Assembly (NCBI GenBank): GCA_022826945.1
Contig: JAJDTY010000083.1
Coordinates: 1 to 38,989, forward strand
Direction of reading: 5' to 3'
DNA: 38,989 nucleotides
Origin: Candidatus Binatia bacterium
Lineage (GTDB): Bacteria; Desulfobacterota; Binatia; Bin18
Position 1 is the first letter of the stretch. Each line of letters opens with the position of its first letter. Under the pieces are notes generated by a model. The model made no database searches, was not told where the DNA came from, and was given only the letters and a program-made list of their open reading frames with translations. Made by a program: the position numbers and the translations under genes. Shown in pieces: positions 1 through 8,867 of the stretch.

Positions 1-2514
1 GGCCTCAGATTCTTGAACTACCACGAGTGGCGCTTCTTTATCGCCATACACAAAACGGGGTTTAAACCGATTCAAGATCGCCGGCAGGACCGTCATCGAG
101 ACAATCAAGCAGGCTCCCATACTGAGAGACAGCATGACACCCAGGTAAAAGAGGGACTCGAAGTTCGAGGTGAGAAAAATCAGGAAGCCGCCGATAACCA
201 CGACCGCATTAAAAAAGATGGCCTTGCCGGAGGTGGCCATCGTGGCCGCTGTAATCTGCGTGGGGTCTATTTGACCGTCTTGGAGCCCCTCTCGGACTTT
301 GACCCGATACTTACTCAGAAAGTGAATCGTATAATCGATGCCAATACCGATGGTCATCGAGGCAGTCAGCGATTTCCCAATCTCTAGCGGGATATTCAGC
401 AGCCCCAGCAGCCCAAAGCTAAAAATCATCACCAGGCTAATCGGCAGGACATTAATCAGCCCGGCAACGAACGAGCGAAACATGACCGTGGTAAGCAGAA
501 AGACCGCGCCGAGCGAGGTCACCAAGCTCGCCAGTTGCCCGGACACAATCAGTTCGCTCAGGCGGTTCAGGAGGTAGCCATTGCCCGCAATCCCGATCCG
601 AAAGCCGCTGTTTGTCTCCCACCCCGCCACCGTGGGCTCAATGCCGGCCAACCAGCGGCCCAAGCGGAGTCCCAGCGGATCATGGGTGGCAGCGTCGGTG
701 GCTCCATTCTGGCCAAATTCCTCGACCGCAAAGTCGCGGATAAGCTGCACGACACGTTCGACGTCTCGGGTCCTATCGGAGCGCAGATAGACCGCTACGT
801 TGGCATGCTGGTAGTCATAATCCACGACATCGTCGAAATCATCCGGATCACCCGAAAACGAATACAGCAGCAGATACTGGGCAACCAGGTCACGAGAAGT
901 TGGGATGACTTCCATTTCTGCACGATCTTCATTCATGACCCGGTTCATCCGTTTGATGTATTCCGCTAATGACAAGGAGCCACCCACATCAGGATCCTGC
1001 TCCACCCGCGTTTGCAGGCGGTCCAGTTGATCGAGCAGGACCGGATCTTTGAGCCGATCAGGCTCATGCCCTTCGATTGCCACATAGATAGGCACGGTGC
1101 CTTGAAATGTATCGCGCAGGACCATATCGCTAACGCGTAGCTCGTGGGATGGGTGAAACATCCCGACCATGGTCGAGTTCACGACAATCCGCTGCGTGCC
1201 GAGCACGCACAGCACAACAACGAGCGCGGCCGGCACCCATACGACCAGTGGACGACGTGCCACACCGCGACCGAGGCGCGCCAAGAAGCTGGCTGCCCAG
1301 CCGGCGGCTGCCAGGTCTCCACTCCGGCTCATTTGATTGCGCAGACCCCGGCTGACGGTCGGCGACAACAAACTCAACATGGCCGGGAAAAAGGTCAGCG
1401 AGAAGAGCATCGCGACCAAGATTCCCACTCCACTAAACACCCCAAAATAGCGGATAGGGACAACGGTCGCAGTCAGAAAAGATAAGAACCCGGCTGCGGT
1501 GGTCAGCGAGGTCAAAATGACGGGCTGCCACATCTCTCGCATAGTCACAATCACCGCGTCAGCTGAGGAAATATCCGGATGCTCTAATAGCTCTTCGTAA
1601 TAGCGACTCAGAATATGAATGCCATCCGCCACGCCGATGGCCATGAGAACGACCGGCATTATGGAGGTGACAAAGTACATTGGAATACCGAGCGCGGCCA
1701 TAATCCCGAGGGTCCAGATCAACGACACGACAACGACTGCCAGCGGCAGGAGGACGCCGCGCAGGCTTCGATACGTACAATATAAGGTTCCCAGAAGCAC
1801 GACCAAGGTCAGGGGTAAGAAGGTTTCCATGTCGCGGGCTTCCTCTTCCGACAAAGTGACTTCGACCGCTCCACGCCCGGCAATATGAAATTCTTCCGGC
1901 ACGCCCGTCGCCTTTTTAGCCTCGACCATGTCTCGGATCGAGGTATACACAGTCATCCGTCGCGCCGTGCCTGCCTGTGTGTCTTCGGTTGGCTCCATCT
2001 TGGCCATGATGAGCAGTCCCGTCCCGTCTTGCGAGACGACCCAATTGACGAACATGTGATTGGCGAAGATGGCCTGTTTAAGATCTGCCAGCGCATTGGC
2101 TGCGTCGGGAACGGCTTCCATAAACGGATCAACGTTTATACCGTCGACGGTGCCAGTGATATTATCCATCGTGGCGATACTGGCCACATCTTCGTCCCGG
2201 ATGGCTTTGATTCCGGGTTGCAGAGCAAGGCGTTCCGAGAACTCTTTGACAATGCCTAAGGTCCGTGGATTAAAGACGCCATTCTCGTCGGCGTTGTCGT
2301 TCAGTACCCCAATCATAATGAGATCACGGATGCCGAATCGTTCTTCAACCACTCTGCTATAGGCGAGGATCGGATCATCGAAGGGGAACATGGCTTCAAC
2401 ATCGTTATCAAAGCGTAATGTTTGAATTGGAAGGGCGATGAGCACAGTGCTACCGAGGACCAGGCCAATGACCAGCCAGCGGAAACGAATGACGGCCCGA
2501 AAGAATGATTCCAT
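1..2514 (-). CDS. RND/MMPL-family exporter (C-terminal end runs off window)
   Basis: The frame is open for 838 codons from the ATG at 2514 to the window edge with no stop, so only the last residues are missing. The protein has the two-fold RND plan: a first transmembrane segment near residues 11-30, a periplasmic loop, a TM bundle with GVADGIHIL, a second TM start after roughly residue 410, a second periplasmic loop and a C-terminal bundle with TIGIGIDYTIHFLSKYR. The paired GxxxD segments are the usual proton-relay sites. Family knowledge: HAE3/MMPL-type RND proteins move lipids or hydrophobic compounds out of the inner membrane. The substrate cannot be told from sequence. The second half is closely similar to the shorter gene immediately upstream at 2539-3537. 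No adaptor or outer-membrane partner is visible. Family call is firm; the function is not. Confidence 0.88.
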   Translation of the reverse strand, partial: MESFFRAVIRFRWLVIGLVLGSTVLIALPIQTLRFDNDVEAMFPFDDPILAYSRVVEERFGIRDLIMIGVLNDNADENGVFNPRTLGIVKEFSERLALQPGIKAIRDEDVASIATMDNITGTVDGINVDPFMEAVPDAANALADLKQAIFANHMFVNWVVSQDGTGLLIMAKMEPTEDTQAGTARRMTVYTSIRDMVEAKKATGVPEEFHIAGRGAVEVTLSEEEARDMETFLPLTLVVLLGTLYCTYRSLRGVLLPLAVVVVSLIWTLGIMAALGIPMYFVTSIMPVVLMAIGVADGIHILSRYYEELLEHPDISSADAVIVTMREMWQPVILTSLTTAAGFLSFLTATVVPIRYFGVFSGVGILVAMLFSLTFFPAMLSLLSPTVSRGLRNQMSRSGDLAAAGWAASFLARLGRGVARRPLVVWVPAALVVVLCVLGTQRIVVNSTMVGMFHPSHELRVSDMVLRDTFQGTVPIYVAIEGHEPDRLKDPVLLDQLDRLQTRVEQDPDVGGSLSLAEYIKRMNRVMNEDRAEMEVIPTSRDLVAQYLLLYSFSGDPDDFDDVVDYDYQHANVAVYLRSDRTRDVERVVQLIRDFAVEEFGQNGATDAATHDPLGLRLGRWLAGIEPTVAGWETNSGFRIGIAGNGYLLNRLSELIVSGQLASLVTSLGAVFLLTTVMFRSFVAGLINVLPISLVMIFSFGLLGLLNIPLEIGKSLTASMTIGIGIDYTIHFLSKYRVKVREGLQDGQIDPTQITAATMATSGKAIFFNAVVVIGGFLIFLTSNFESLFYLGVMLSLSMGACLIVSMTVLPAILNRFKPRFVYGDKEAPLVVVQESEA

Positions 2515-2538
2515 AAGGGGCGACTCCCTAGTCTATGA

Positions 2539-3537
2539 TCAGGCCACTGCTTCTTGCTGCGGCGCAGTGCTCATGCCAGCCGCTTTTCCTTCGCCATACA
2601 CAAACCGTGGCCGAAACCGATTCAAGATCGCCGGCAGGACCGTCATCGATACGACCAGACAGGCGACCATATTGAGCGACAGCATCGCGCCCAAGTAAAA
2701 GTTTACCCGAAAGTTGGAGGAGAGCAAGACCAGGAAGCCGGCGATGACCACCACGGCATTAAAAAAGATCGCCTTGCCTGAGGTCGCCAGCGTGGCCGCC
2801 GTAATCTGGGCCGGGTCGGTCAGCCCCTCCTGGACTTTGAACCGGTACTTACTCAGAAAGTGAATAGTATAGTCGATGCCAATGCCAATGCCCGCGGTGA
2901 GCGATTTCCCAAGCTCCAACGGGATTCCTAACAGCCCGAGTAGGCCAAAACTAAAGATCATCACCAGGCTGATGGGAATGATATTAATCAGGCCGGCAAC
3001 CCAGGAGCGAAACATGAGCGTGGTGAGCAGAAAGACCGCGCCCAGCGAAGTCACCAAAGTCGAGACCTGTCCGGACACTACCAATTCGCTCAAGTGTTTG
3101 AACTTGTAGCCATTGCCCGCAATCCCGATCCGAAAGCCACTGTTCGTCTCCCAGCCGGTCACCGTAGGTTCAATGCCGGTCAGCCAGCGACCCAAGCGGA
3201 GGCCAAACGGGTCATCTGCTGCCGTGCTGGAGTCTCGGTTATAGCCAAACTCACGGATGGCGAAGTCGCGGATAATGTTGACAACCCGCGTCACATCCCG
3301 GGTGCGATCGGTGCGCAGAAACACTACTACGTTGGCATGTTGGTAGTCGTAGTCCACGACTTCGTCGAAATCATCCGGATCCCCGGAGAACGAGTACAGC
3401 AACAGATACTGGGCGACGAGATCCTTGGAGGTCGGGATGACTTCCATATCGGGGCGATCCTCGTTCATAATCCGGTTCATCCGTTTGATATATTCCGCGA
3501 GCGACAAGGAGCCGCCCACGACAGGCGGTACAAGCAA
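2539..3537 (-). CDS. N-terminally truncated RND transporter copy (C-terminal half only)
   Basis: This 332-aa protein matches only the second half of the adjacent RND gene: part of periplasmic loop 2, then the last TM bundle with GIGIGIDYTIHFLSKYR. Similarity to the neighbour starts abruptly at VGGSLSLAEY (about 3519 here, about 990 in the neighbour) and continues to the C terminus, with many third-position differences but an open frame. The first, N-terminal half expected of an RND protein is absent. Upstream the reading frame stays open into the 3' end of the SDR gene without a good start; TTG at 3537 is the nearest start candidate. It may be a decaying half-gene, or a half-size transporter that works with another subunit. 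The preserved frame despite clear divergence argues against a very recent break. Confidence 0.7.
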   Translation of the reverse strand: MLVPPVVGGSLSLAEYIKRMNRIMNEDRPDMEVIPTSKDLVAQYLLLYSFSGDPDDFDEVVDYDYQHANVVVFLRTDRTRDVTRVVNIIRDFAIREFGYNRDSSTAADDPFGLRLGRWLTGIEPTVTGWETNSGFRIGIAGNGYKFKHLSELVVSGQVSTLVTSLGAVFLLTTLMFRSWVAGLINIIPISLVMIFSFGLLGLLGIPLELGKSLTAGIGIGIDYTIHFLSKYRFKVQEGLTDPAQITAATLATSGKAIFFNAVVVIAGFLVLLSSNFRVNFYLGAMLSLNMVACLVVSMTVLPAILNRFRPRFVYGEGKAAGMSTAPQQEAVA

Positions 3538-3587
3538 CGTGTCATACGCGAACTGACGGAAGGCTGTACCTCTACCCCTGGGCGCTC

Positions 3588-4415
3588 TTAGCCCTCCCTC
3601 CGCTCCTCAAATGTCTGATCGATCCGTTCAAACCGCCGCCGGATGGGTGTCCGACTTTCCTCGTGAGGCAGGATGTAGAGCCGGTTGGCAACAACGGCAT
3701 CCACGACTTGCGCGGCAACATCATCGACGTCCAGGACCCGACCGGCGAGATTTTGATTGTCCTCTCCCTGGTCGAGCACCGGCGGTGACGCTTCCGGGCC
3801 CCCTAGTTCGTCGGGGCGATTGCGCTCCGAGTGCCCGATATTGGTGGCTACCCGCATCGGACACAGGACCGATACGCCAATATCGTGTGCCCGCAACTCC
3901 CGACGCAGCACCTCAGCTAAAGCCACGACCCCATACTTGGAAACACAGTACGGGCCTAGTCCAACGTTGGGGACGAGGCCGGCAAACGAGGCGGTAAACA
4001 GCATATGCCCGCCCTGACCTTGGGCGATCATGCGTTGCGTAAAAGCTTCAACGCCGTGGATCGGACCCCATAAATTGACCCGCATGGTCCACTCCCAGTC
4101 GCTATGTTTCATCTCGGCGATTGGCCCGCCAACGGCAACCCCAGCGTTATGGAACACAATGTGAACCGCGCCCATTTTTTCAAACGCAGTGTCTGCCAGG
4201 TGTTGAACGGCCTTCAGGTCGCCGACATCGCAGACCACTCCCTCTACGGCGGCGCCTGCCGCCGCTAACTCGGTGACGGCCCGGTCCAAGGCCGACTTTT
4301 CAATATCGGCTAACACGAGTCGGACGCCTCGACTGGCAAGGCGGCGGGCGGTGGTAAATCCTATTCCACTTGCTCCGCCCGTGATGACGGCAACTTTGGC
4401 GCTGAGGTGTTCCAT
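3588..4415 (-). CDS. Short-chain dehydrogenase/reductase (classical SDR)
   Basis: A 275-aa Rossmann-fold oxidoreductase. Visible motifs are the nucleotide-binding TGGASGIG (residues 12-19), Asp37 at the end of the second strand (which favours NAD(H) over NADP(H)), NAG at 90-92, Asn114, Ser143 and the catalytic YxxxK (Tyr156, Lys160). All four catalytic-tetrad residues (N, S, Y, K) are present, so it should be active. I chose the ATG at 4415 because an AAGGA ribosome site lies just upstream; a longer frame to 4571 would overlap the next gene and has no family match. It lies 49 nt downstream of the DUF6178 gene on the same strand. The substrate, probably an alcohol, ketone or sugar derivative, cannot be assigned. 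Confidence 0.9.
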   Translation of the reverse strand: MEHLSAKVAVITGGASGIGFTTARRLASRGVRLVLADIEKSALDRAVTELAAAGAAVEGVVCDVGDLKAVQHLADTAFEKMGAVHIVFHNAGVAVGGPIAEMKHSDWEWTMRVNLWGPIHGVEAFTQRMIAQGQGGHMLFTASFAGLVPNVGLGPYCVSKYGVVALAEVLRRELRAHDIGVSVLCPMRVATNIGHSERNRPDELGGPEASPPVLDQGEDNQNLAGRVLDVDDVAAQVVDAVVANRLYILPHEESRTPIRRRFERIDQTFEERREG

Positions 4416-4464
4416 GCTGCATTCCTTTTCATACGCGTTTATCGGGTGGGGTGTGCCAGCTTGC

Positions 4465-6201
4465 TTACTCGACGACCAGGAGCCCCTCAACAAAGTGGAG
4501 AGCAGCGGTCTGGATATCGATGGCCAGGATCTCTTCAATCGTGTCGCGCGCGTGGGCTGCAAGGGGGCCAAGGGCGGACAACTCCTGTGGCGTGATTGCG
4601 AGCGGTGAGCGGCGAGCCCCCCTTATGAAGGGGGGGTGGGGGGATAGAAAGTGCGTCTGGAATGCCTCCCAGCGTTCTTCAAGGGTAGCCTGCGGGAGCC
4701 GGTCGTGAAGCGCCTGAAGCTCGACCCGGTTCAAGGGGTGAATAGTGAGCTGCTTTTTAAGAGAAGAGCCGAGGACCCAACGAGCAAAGGCCGTATTCCA
4801 AAGAGCGGTCAGGCCGACTCCTTCAGGCGCCTTTTCTTCGGGCAGTATGGCCCAGCGCCGGAAGACCCGGAACCAGGTCGGGATCTGGGCCAGCAGCAAT
4901 TCGACCTGTCGAATCTCGGACAGGTGTCCAAAACGTCGGGACACGATTTCGCCCGGCGTCTTCAGACCAACAAAAAAGAGTGGCTCTTTTCGCCTGACCC
5001 CGGCGTACATCTCTCGAAACGGCGGATCGAGATAGCTCTCCCATTCGGCCAGACCGCTCTCCTCTAACTGGGTAGCCATGAGACTGGCCTGCTGCTGGAG
5101 GCGCTGGAGCAAGCCCCAGCCGGTCTGGAAGAACGGACGAATCTGTGTCGTTTGGAGGAGGTCACGCGCTACGGTCTCATCTTCTCTGGCTACGTAGGCC
5201 AGACCAATATTGACATAGTCGTGCGCCATGATAACGCAGCGACGAATTTCGCTGACTTCTCCGGTATCCCGGGCCTCGGCCGTGACAATATTATTGGTCA
5301 GATAGGCAAGTTCCTGACCAATCTGCGCAATGGTCCGGCGTGGCAGACTCGCCAGCGTCCGGGAGAAAAAAGACGTGGGCTCGGCGAGCAGCGCTAAAGC
5401 GTGATCGGGTGGCGTAATAGCGTCGTCCCCGGCGGCAAGATGAAGCGTGCCAGAGGGACGCTGATATGGCTGTAACGGAATGGAGTCCGGCGGAAGAAAG
5501 CGGAAGAGCGCTTGCGCCTCTTCGTATCTCGGATAGCCACGATCTTCGAGACGCGCCGCTCGCCAGCGAAACGCCTGCTCTTCAAGGCCGCTTTCGAGTT
5601 CAAACAAACTGTTTTCGAGCGCGTGGAGATACCTGCGGTAATCGAGCGTACGGAGTTGCTCAAGCAGGAGGTATAAAATCGGTTCCGACTCGCCACGGAA
5701 GCGGAGGAGATATTGCTCATCGAAGGTGAAATATTTGGACTCGTCAAAGTCAGGTTCCTCCTCGACATCCACTTTGCGGACCACCTCAAAGTGGCGCTGA
5801 ATCAGGAGGACCAGGAGTTCGATGTCGGCGTGCAAAATCCACTCCGCCAGCTTACTGCTCCCACCCTCATCGAGCAGCATCAGCCAGTTTGTCAAACGCT
5901 CGTCATCCAGTCTGTCCTTACGCCAACAATCCAGGTCCAGCATGTCGCGCACCTGTTCAGGCGCCGCCATTGCCAGCAGTCCGACCGCATCGTGTAGCCC
6001 AATCTCCTTGAGCGTATACAGTAACGTCTCAGAGGAGAGCGCCCGGACTATTGCCACACCGTTCTTTGCCGAGAGAAGGAATTCTTGCCGCTCTTTGGCC
6101 TCGAGTTGCACCAGTTGAGCGGTCTGTTCGGTGACTGAGAGCTCGGGCAGACCGGCCAGGTCGGGATGGAGCACATGCTCAGAATCCGTCATGGGTTTCA
6201 C
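4465..6201 (-). CDS. DUF6178 family protein
   Basis: A 578-aa soluble, largely helical protein without signal peptide. It resembles the DUF6178 family, known to me mainly from deltaproteobacterial genomes and without assigned function. The N-terminal third is rich in Leu/Glu helices and the centre carries a run of acidic residues (VEEEPDFDES). The start is GTG at 6201, overlapping the stop of the upstream lyase gene by 4 nt (GTGA), which suggests translational coupling; an ATG three codons inside is an alternative. Near the C terminus a short palindromic repeat has been inserted in frame and is read as residues SPHPPFIRG. The C terminus ends with IDIQTAALHFVEG just before the SDR gene. Family assignment is from memory of sequence style, so moderate. 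Confidence 0.68.
   Translation of the reverse strand: MKPMTDSEHVLHPDLAGLPELSVTEQTAQLVQLEAKERQEFLLSAKNGVAIVRALSSETLLYTLKEIGLHDAVGLLAMAAPEQVRDMLDLDCWRKDRLDDERLTNWLMLLDEGGSSKLAEWILHADIELLVLLIQRHFEVVRKVDVEEEPDFDESKYFTFDEQYLLRFRGESEPILYLLLEQLRTLDYRRYLHALENSLFELESGLEEQAFRWRAARLEDRGYPRYEEAQALFRFLPPDSIPLQPYQRPSGTLHLAAGDDAITPPDHALALLAEPTSFFSRTLASLPRRTIAQIGQELAYLTNNIVTAEARDTGEVSEIRRCVIMAHDYVNIGLAYVAREDETVARDLLQTTQIRPFFQTGWGLLQRLQQQASLMATQLEESGLAEWESYLDPPFREMYAGVRRKEPLFFVGLKTPGEIVSRRFGHLSEIRQVELLLAQIPTWFRVFRRWAILPEEKAPEGVGLTALWNTAFARWVLGSSLKKQLTIHPLNRVELQALHDRLPQATLEERWEAFQTHFLSPHPPFIRGARRSPLAITPQELSALGPLAAHARDTIEEILAIDIQTAALHFVEGLLVVE
4613..4646. repeat. Short G/C-run palindromic repeat inserted in the DUF6178 coding region
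   Basis: The core has arms CCCCCCTT (4617-4624) and AAGGGGGG (4628-4635) around a 3-nt loop, followed by a G-rich tail. On the coding strand it reads as Ser-Pro-His-Pro-Pro-Phe-Ile-Arg-Gly. Repeats of this kind, giving PHPPF(I/L)(R/K)G peptides when translated, are dispersed in many bacterial genomes. It is in frame here and does not interrupt the gene. Confidence 0.65.
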
Positions 6202-7070
6202 TTGGTTTGCGTATAGTGATCGATAAAGGCCAGGGCCTGATCCCAGCCGAGTAAGCCGTTGAACACCTCATTAAACGGCAGCATCTCGTGCCACGTTCCC
6301 TGGGTTGTGCCCGTCTCTCTGAGCGTCCGTAAGGTTTTTTTCATATGATACGCCGCAGCCAGGACGTTGGTGACCGGATAGATGGCAAGACAAAATCCCA
6401 GGTCCTCAAGATCGCGCGCGGGTAGAAATGGTGTCTTCCCGCCTTCAACCATATTGACCATAAGCGGGATAGCCGAAAATTCGCGGCAGGCCAACTCCAT
6501 CTGTTTGACCGACTCGAACGCCTCAAAGAATAGCATGTCTGCCCCGGCCTCCAGACAGGCGGACGCCCGGGCCATGGCATCATCGAGCCCATTCACGGCA
6601 ATTGCGTCGATCCGGGCAATGATGACGGTGTCAGGATTCGTCCGGTTGTCCACCGCGGCCCGAATTTTGGCAGCATGGTCAGCGGTTGGGACCAAACGTT
6701 TTCCACCCAGATGACCGCAGCGGCGCGGTACATCCTGATCCTCAATGTGGAGACCGGCGACATGCACCCGCTCATATTCCTGGACCATACGGACGACATT
6801 CAGGACGGAACCAAAGCCTGCTTCGGCATCAGCGATCACCGGAATGCTCACCGCGCGACAGACGCCTTCGAGTTGGATAACCATCTCGGTCAGCGTCCGC
6901 ATGCCGAAGTCTGGATAGCCCAGCGCGCCAGCAGAGACGCCACCAGAGTAGTATACCAGCGGAAATCCCGCTTCTTCGACAAGCCGGGCGGAAATAACGT
7001 CATAGGCACCTGCGGCCATGAGAAACTGGTCCTGGGAGAGCCGGGTCCGGAGAGATTGAGCCTGGGACAT
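6198..7070 (-). CDS. Isocitrate lyase/PEP mutase superfamily enzyme
   Basis: A 290-aa TIM-barrel protein of the isocitrate lyase/PEP phosphonomutase superfamily, of the size of methylisocitrate lyase and carboxyphosphonoenolpyruvate mutase-like enzymes. Visible signatures are YYSGG near residue 40, PVIADAEAGFG (metal-binding Asp of the family), GLHIEDQ, and RRCGHLGGKRLV, where the Cys-Gly-His matches the catalytic-loop cysteine of lyases rather than mutases. It probably cleaves a 2-hydroxy-dicarboxylate-type C-C bond to release pyruvate or oxaloacetate, or decarboxylates oxaloacetate; the exact substrate is not readable. AAGGAG lies 11 nt before the ATG. It heads a minus-strand unit with the DUF6178 gene (4-nt overlap) and the SDR. 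Confidence 0.85.
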   Translation of the reverse strand: MSQAQSLRTRLSQDQFLMAAGAYDVISARLVEEAGFPLVYYSGGVSAGALGYPDFGMRTLTEMVIQLEGVCRAVSIPVIADAEAGFGSVLNVVRMVQEYERVHVAGLHIEDQDVPRRCGHLGGKRLVPTADHAAKIRAAVDNRTNPDTVIIARIDAIAVNGLDDAMARASACLEAGADMLFFEAFESVKQMELACREFSAIPLMVNMVEGGKTPFLPARDLEDLGFCLAIYPVTNVLAAAYHMKKTLRTLRETGTTQGTWHEMLPFNEVFNGLLGWDQALAFIDHYTQTK

Positions 7071-7229
7071 GAAAATTGAAACTCCTTATACATAGCGTTA
7101 TGGAGGGATACGAATATCCGAGGGGCCATTTCTGACATGCGCGGTGCGCTTGTCAAGGGAGGAAGGAACGCACGCCTCTTGCTTTTCAGCGCCGAGTTGG
7201 CAAAAAGGACAGTGAGAGGAGGGAATGTT

Positions 7230-7847
7230 ATGAGTAACCTTGCGTACCAAGACAACGCTGCATACACGCTCGAACAGCTTGCCGAAGACGTGGAAGCCCT
7301 GGTCGCCCGTGAAAAAGAACACGCCGCGATTGTTGCGGCGGCGGAACCTCTGCTGGAACGTTTTCTCGCTGCCGGTAGCCTGCCGGAAGAATACTGTCAG
7401 CCGGCTCCTGGTCGGATTACCACTGAGCACAAAGACTTCACCCTGTATCGCCTCCACCGCGGGCCTGAAGACTGCTTTAATATTATGGCCGCTATCTGGC
7501 CCCCAGGCGGATCGAGCGGTGTACACGATCATGCCGGGAACTGGGTCGTTGAGGGCGTATATCGGAACCAGCTCCATACTATTCGGTATAAACGTCTCGA
7601 TGCCGGGACGCAGCCGGGATATGCGGAACTCCGCGAAACCACCGCACTCGATCTCCGTCCTGGTGACGTCGCCCACGTCCTGTCCCCGAACGAGGAAGTC
7701 CATGATTTCCTCAATAAGACCGACGAGCCAACCGTGAGTGTCCACATCTACGGCGGGGACATCAGCACCGAAACGCTGAACTATTTTGATCCGGCTGGCA
7801 AGTCGGTCGAGCGTGTCGCGCACGACCTGCAATACGATAACGAATAG
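7230..7847 (+). CDS. Cysteine dioxygenase-like cupin protein
   Basis: A 205-aa cupin of the cysteine dioxygenase/thiol dioxygenase type (COG5553-like). The first cupin motif contains HDHAGNWVVEG with metal-ligand candidates His99 and His101, and the second contains PNEEVHDF (His158) and SVHIYGGDI (His172). The spacing fits a mononuclear non-haem iron site with three His ligands. Such enzymes oxidise a small thiol to its sulfinate with O2; the true substrate is unknown. I chose the ATG at 7230 because of the strong GAGGAGGG site upstream; the frame extends upstream to 7137 but that part has no cupin similarity. It is divergent from the lyase gene, so the 159-nt gap at 7071-7229 must hold both promoters. 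Confidence 0.82.
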   Translation: MSNLAYQDNAAYTLEQLAEDVEALVAREKEHAAIVAAAEPLLERFLAAGSLPEEYCQPAPGRITTEHKDFTLYRLHRGPEDCFNIMAAIWPPGGSSGVHDHAGNWVVEGVYRNQLHTIRYKRLDAGTQPGYAELRETTALDLRPGDVAHVLSPNEEVHDFLNKTDEPTVSVHIYGGDISTETLNYFDPAGKSVERVAHDLQYDNE

Positions 7848-7897
7848 GAATGCCGGGGAACGGGTCGTCCCGTTCTGCGCGGCCAAGCTCTTACCCT

Positions 7898-8644
7898 TCA
7901 CATGGGTGAGAGCCTGACCGGATCGGTGTGTGGGCTGAGCAAGGAGGGAGTTTTCCCTGGAAGCAGCATAAAGTCGTCATAGGCCGCCTCCGATACACTG
8001 GCCATAGTGTCGGAGTCCGAGAGCACGGCGATGCCGCGGATCTTTCCCGGTTCAAAGCCAAAGAGGTCTTTATAGTCCTGGTAGAAATTCACAGTTTCTT
8101 GCCGCCACTCCCCGGGCTCGGCCGGCCCGCGCTGTAAGACGACGACCTTGGCGCGCCAGTAGACCGGACTGTCGAACTGCGTGCCAACCGCGAGCGTTGA
8201 GCTCCAGACATATTTAATCACGCGTGGCATGAGGCGGCTGTCAAATATCACGTAAACGGCCGCGGCCGAGTCGTTCGTCTTTTTTGCGCGTTCGTCGGCA
8301 CCAGGAGGGAGTTTGGTTGCGCGCCAACGCCAGCGTAAAATGGGATAGTCCTGTGGCCTGCAGATATGTTCTATGCCGATCTGGACATCCTGGTTGTTGG
8401 CATAGGCATGGAGAAAGCGATTGCCTTCTTCTTCAGCAATGCGGTAGACGGCCTGCGCGGTGGCTTCGCTGCCACGGACCTTCCAGCCCGACGGGAATAC
8501 GCCAGCCGGGTATTGTTGAAAAGTCTCCTGAAAAGGCGTTGAGCCCTGGAGTGTCTGCGCCGTCTCCGCATCGGGTTCAGCCACTCTTGGAGTCAGCACG
8601 CATACGAGCAGAAATGCGATAAACTCCGTAACACGCACGCTCAC
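7898..8644 (-). CDS. Secreted DUF3047 domain protein
   Basis: A protein of about 248 aa with the DUF3047 pattern: FPSGWKVRG, an ILRWRWRATKLPPGADE-type segment, AAAVYVIFD, IKYVWSS, and a late segment with GFEPGKIRGIAVLSDSD ending in AYDDF. DUF3047 proteins have a jelly-roll-like, carbohydrate-module style fold and are usually exported; the function is not established. The GTG at 8644 (or 8638) gives a plausible signal peptide with hydrophobic stretch EFIAFLLVCVL, preceded by a GGAGAGGA ribosome site. The longer frame to 8764 would bury the signal peptide. It is divergent from the CoA-transferase pair. Confidence 0.78.
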   Translation of the reverse strand: MSVRVTEFIAFLLVCVLTPRVAEPDAETAQTLQGSTPFQETFQQYPAGVFPSGWKVRGSEATAQAVYRIAEEEGNRFLHAYANNQDVQIGIEHICRPQDYPILRWRWRATKLPPGADERAKKTNDSAAAVYVIFDSRLMPRVIKYVWSSTLAVGTQFDSPVYWRAKVVVLQRGPAEPGEWRQETVNFYQDYKDLFGFEPGKIRGIAVLSDSDTMASVSEAAYDDFMLLPGKTPSLLSPHTDPVRLSPM

Positions 8645-8776
8645 TTCCTCAATCCTCTCCTGTTGATCGAACTGGGTCCAGACATCATGTTCCGGTGAAA
8701 CGTTGTGAACAGGAGCAGGGATAGAGGAAGGACCTGCAGAGCGCAAGCCCGACGAGGAGGACACTCTTTCGCGGCA

Positions 8777-8806
8777 TTGGCACGTCTCCAGGGACTATGG
8801 TATCTA
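8777..8806 (+). promoter_or_regulatory. Possible sigma70-type promoter for the CoA transferase pair
   Basis: TTGGCA at 8777-8782 and TATCTA at 8801-8806 are separated by 18 nt and point toward the CoA transferase genes, about 60 nt before the start codon. The -35 is good and the -10 is poor. This is a pattern match only. Confidence 0.3.
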
Positions 8807-8867
8807 GGCGGCACGTTATCAAGAATACGCAAAGACCGGTTTGGGTTTTGTGAGGAGACTGCTGCAC

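Noticed and set aside
4416..4571. A 52-residue N-terminal extension of the SDR
   Set aside because: It lies in the 3' end of the DUF6178 gene, has no SDR similarity, and a good ribosome site precedes the ATG at 4415.
7098..7901. A 267-codon minus-strand frame opposite the cupin gene
   Set aside because: It mirrors the cupin coding region, which has a strong ribosome site and family motifs; the antisense protein has none.
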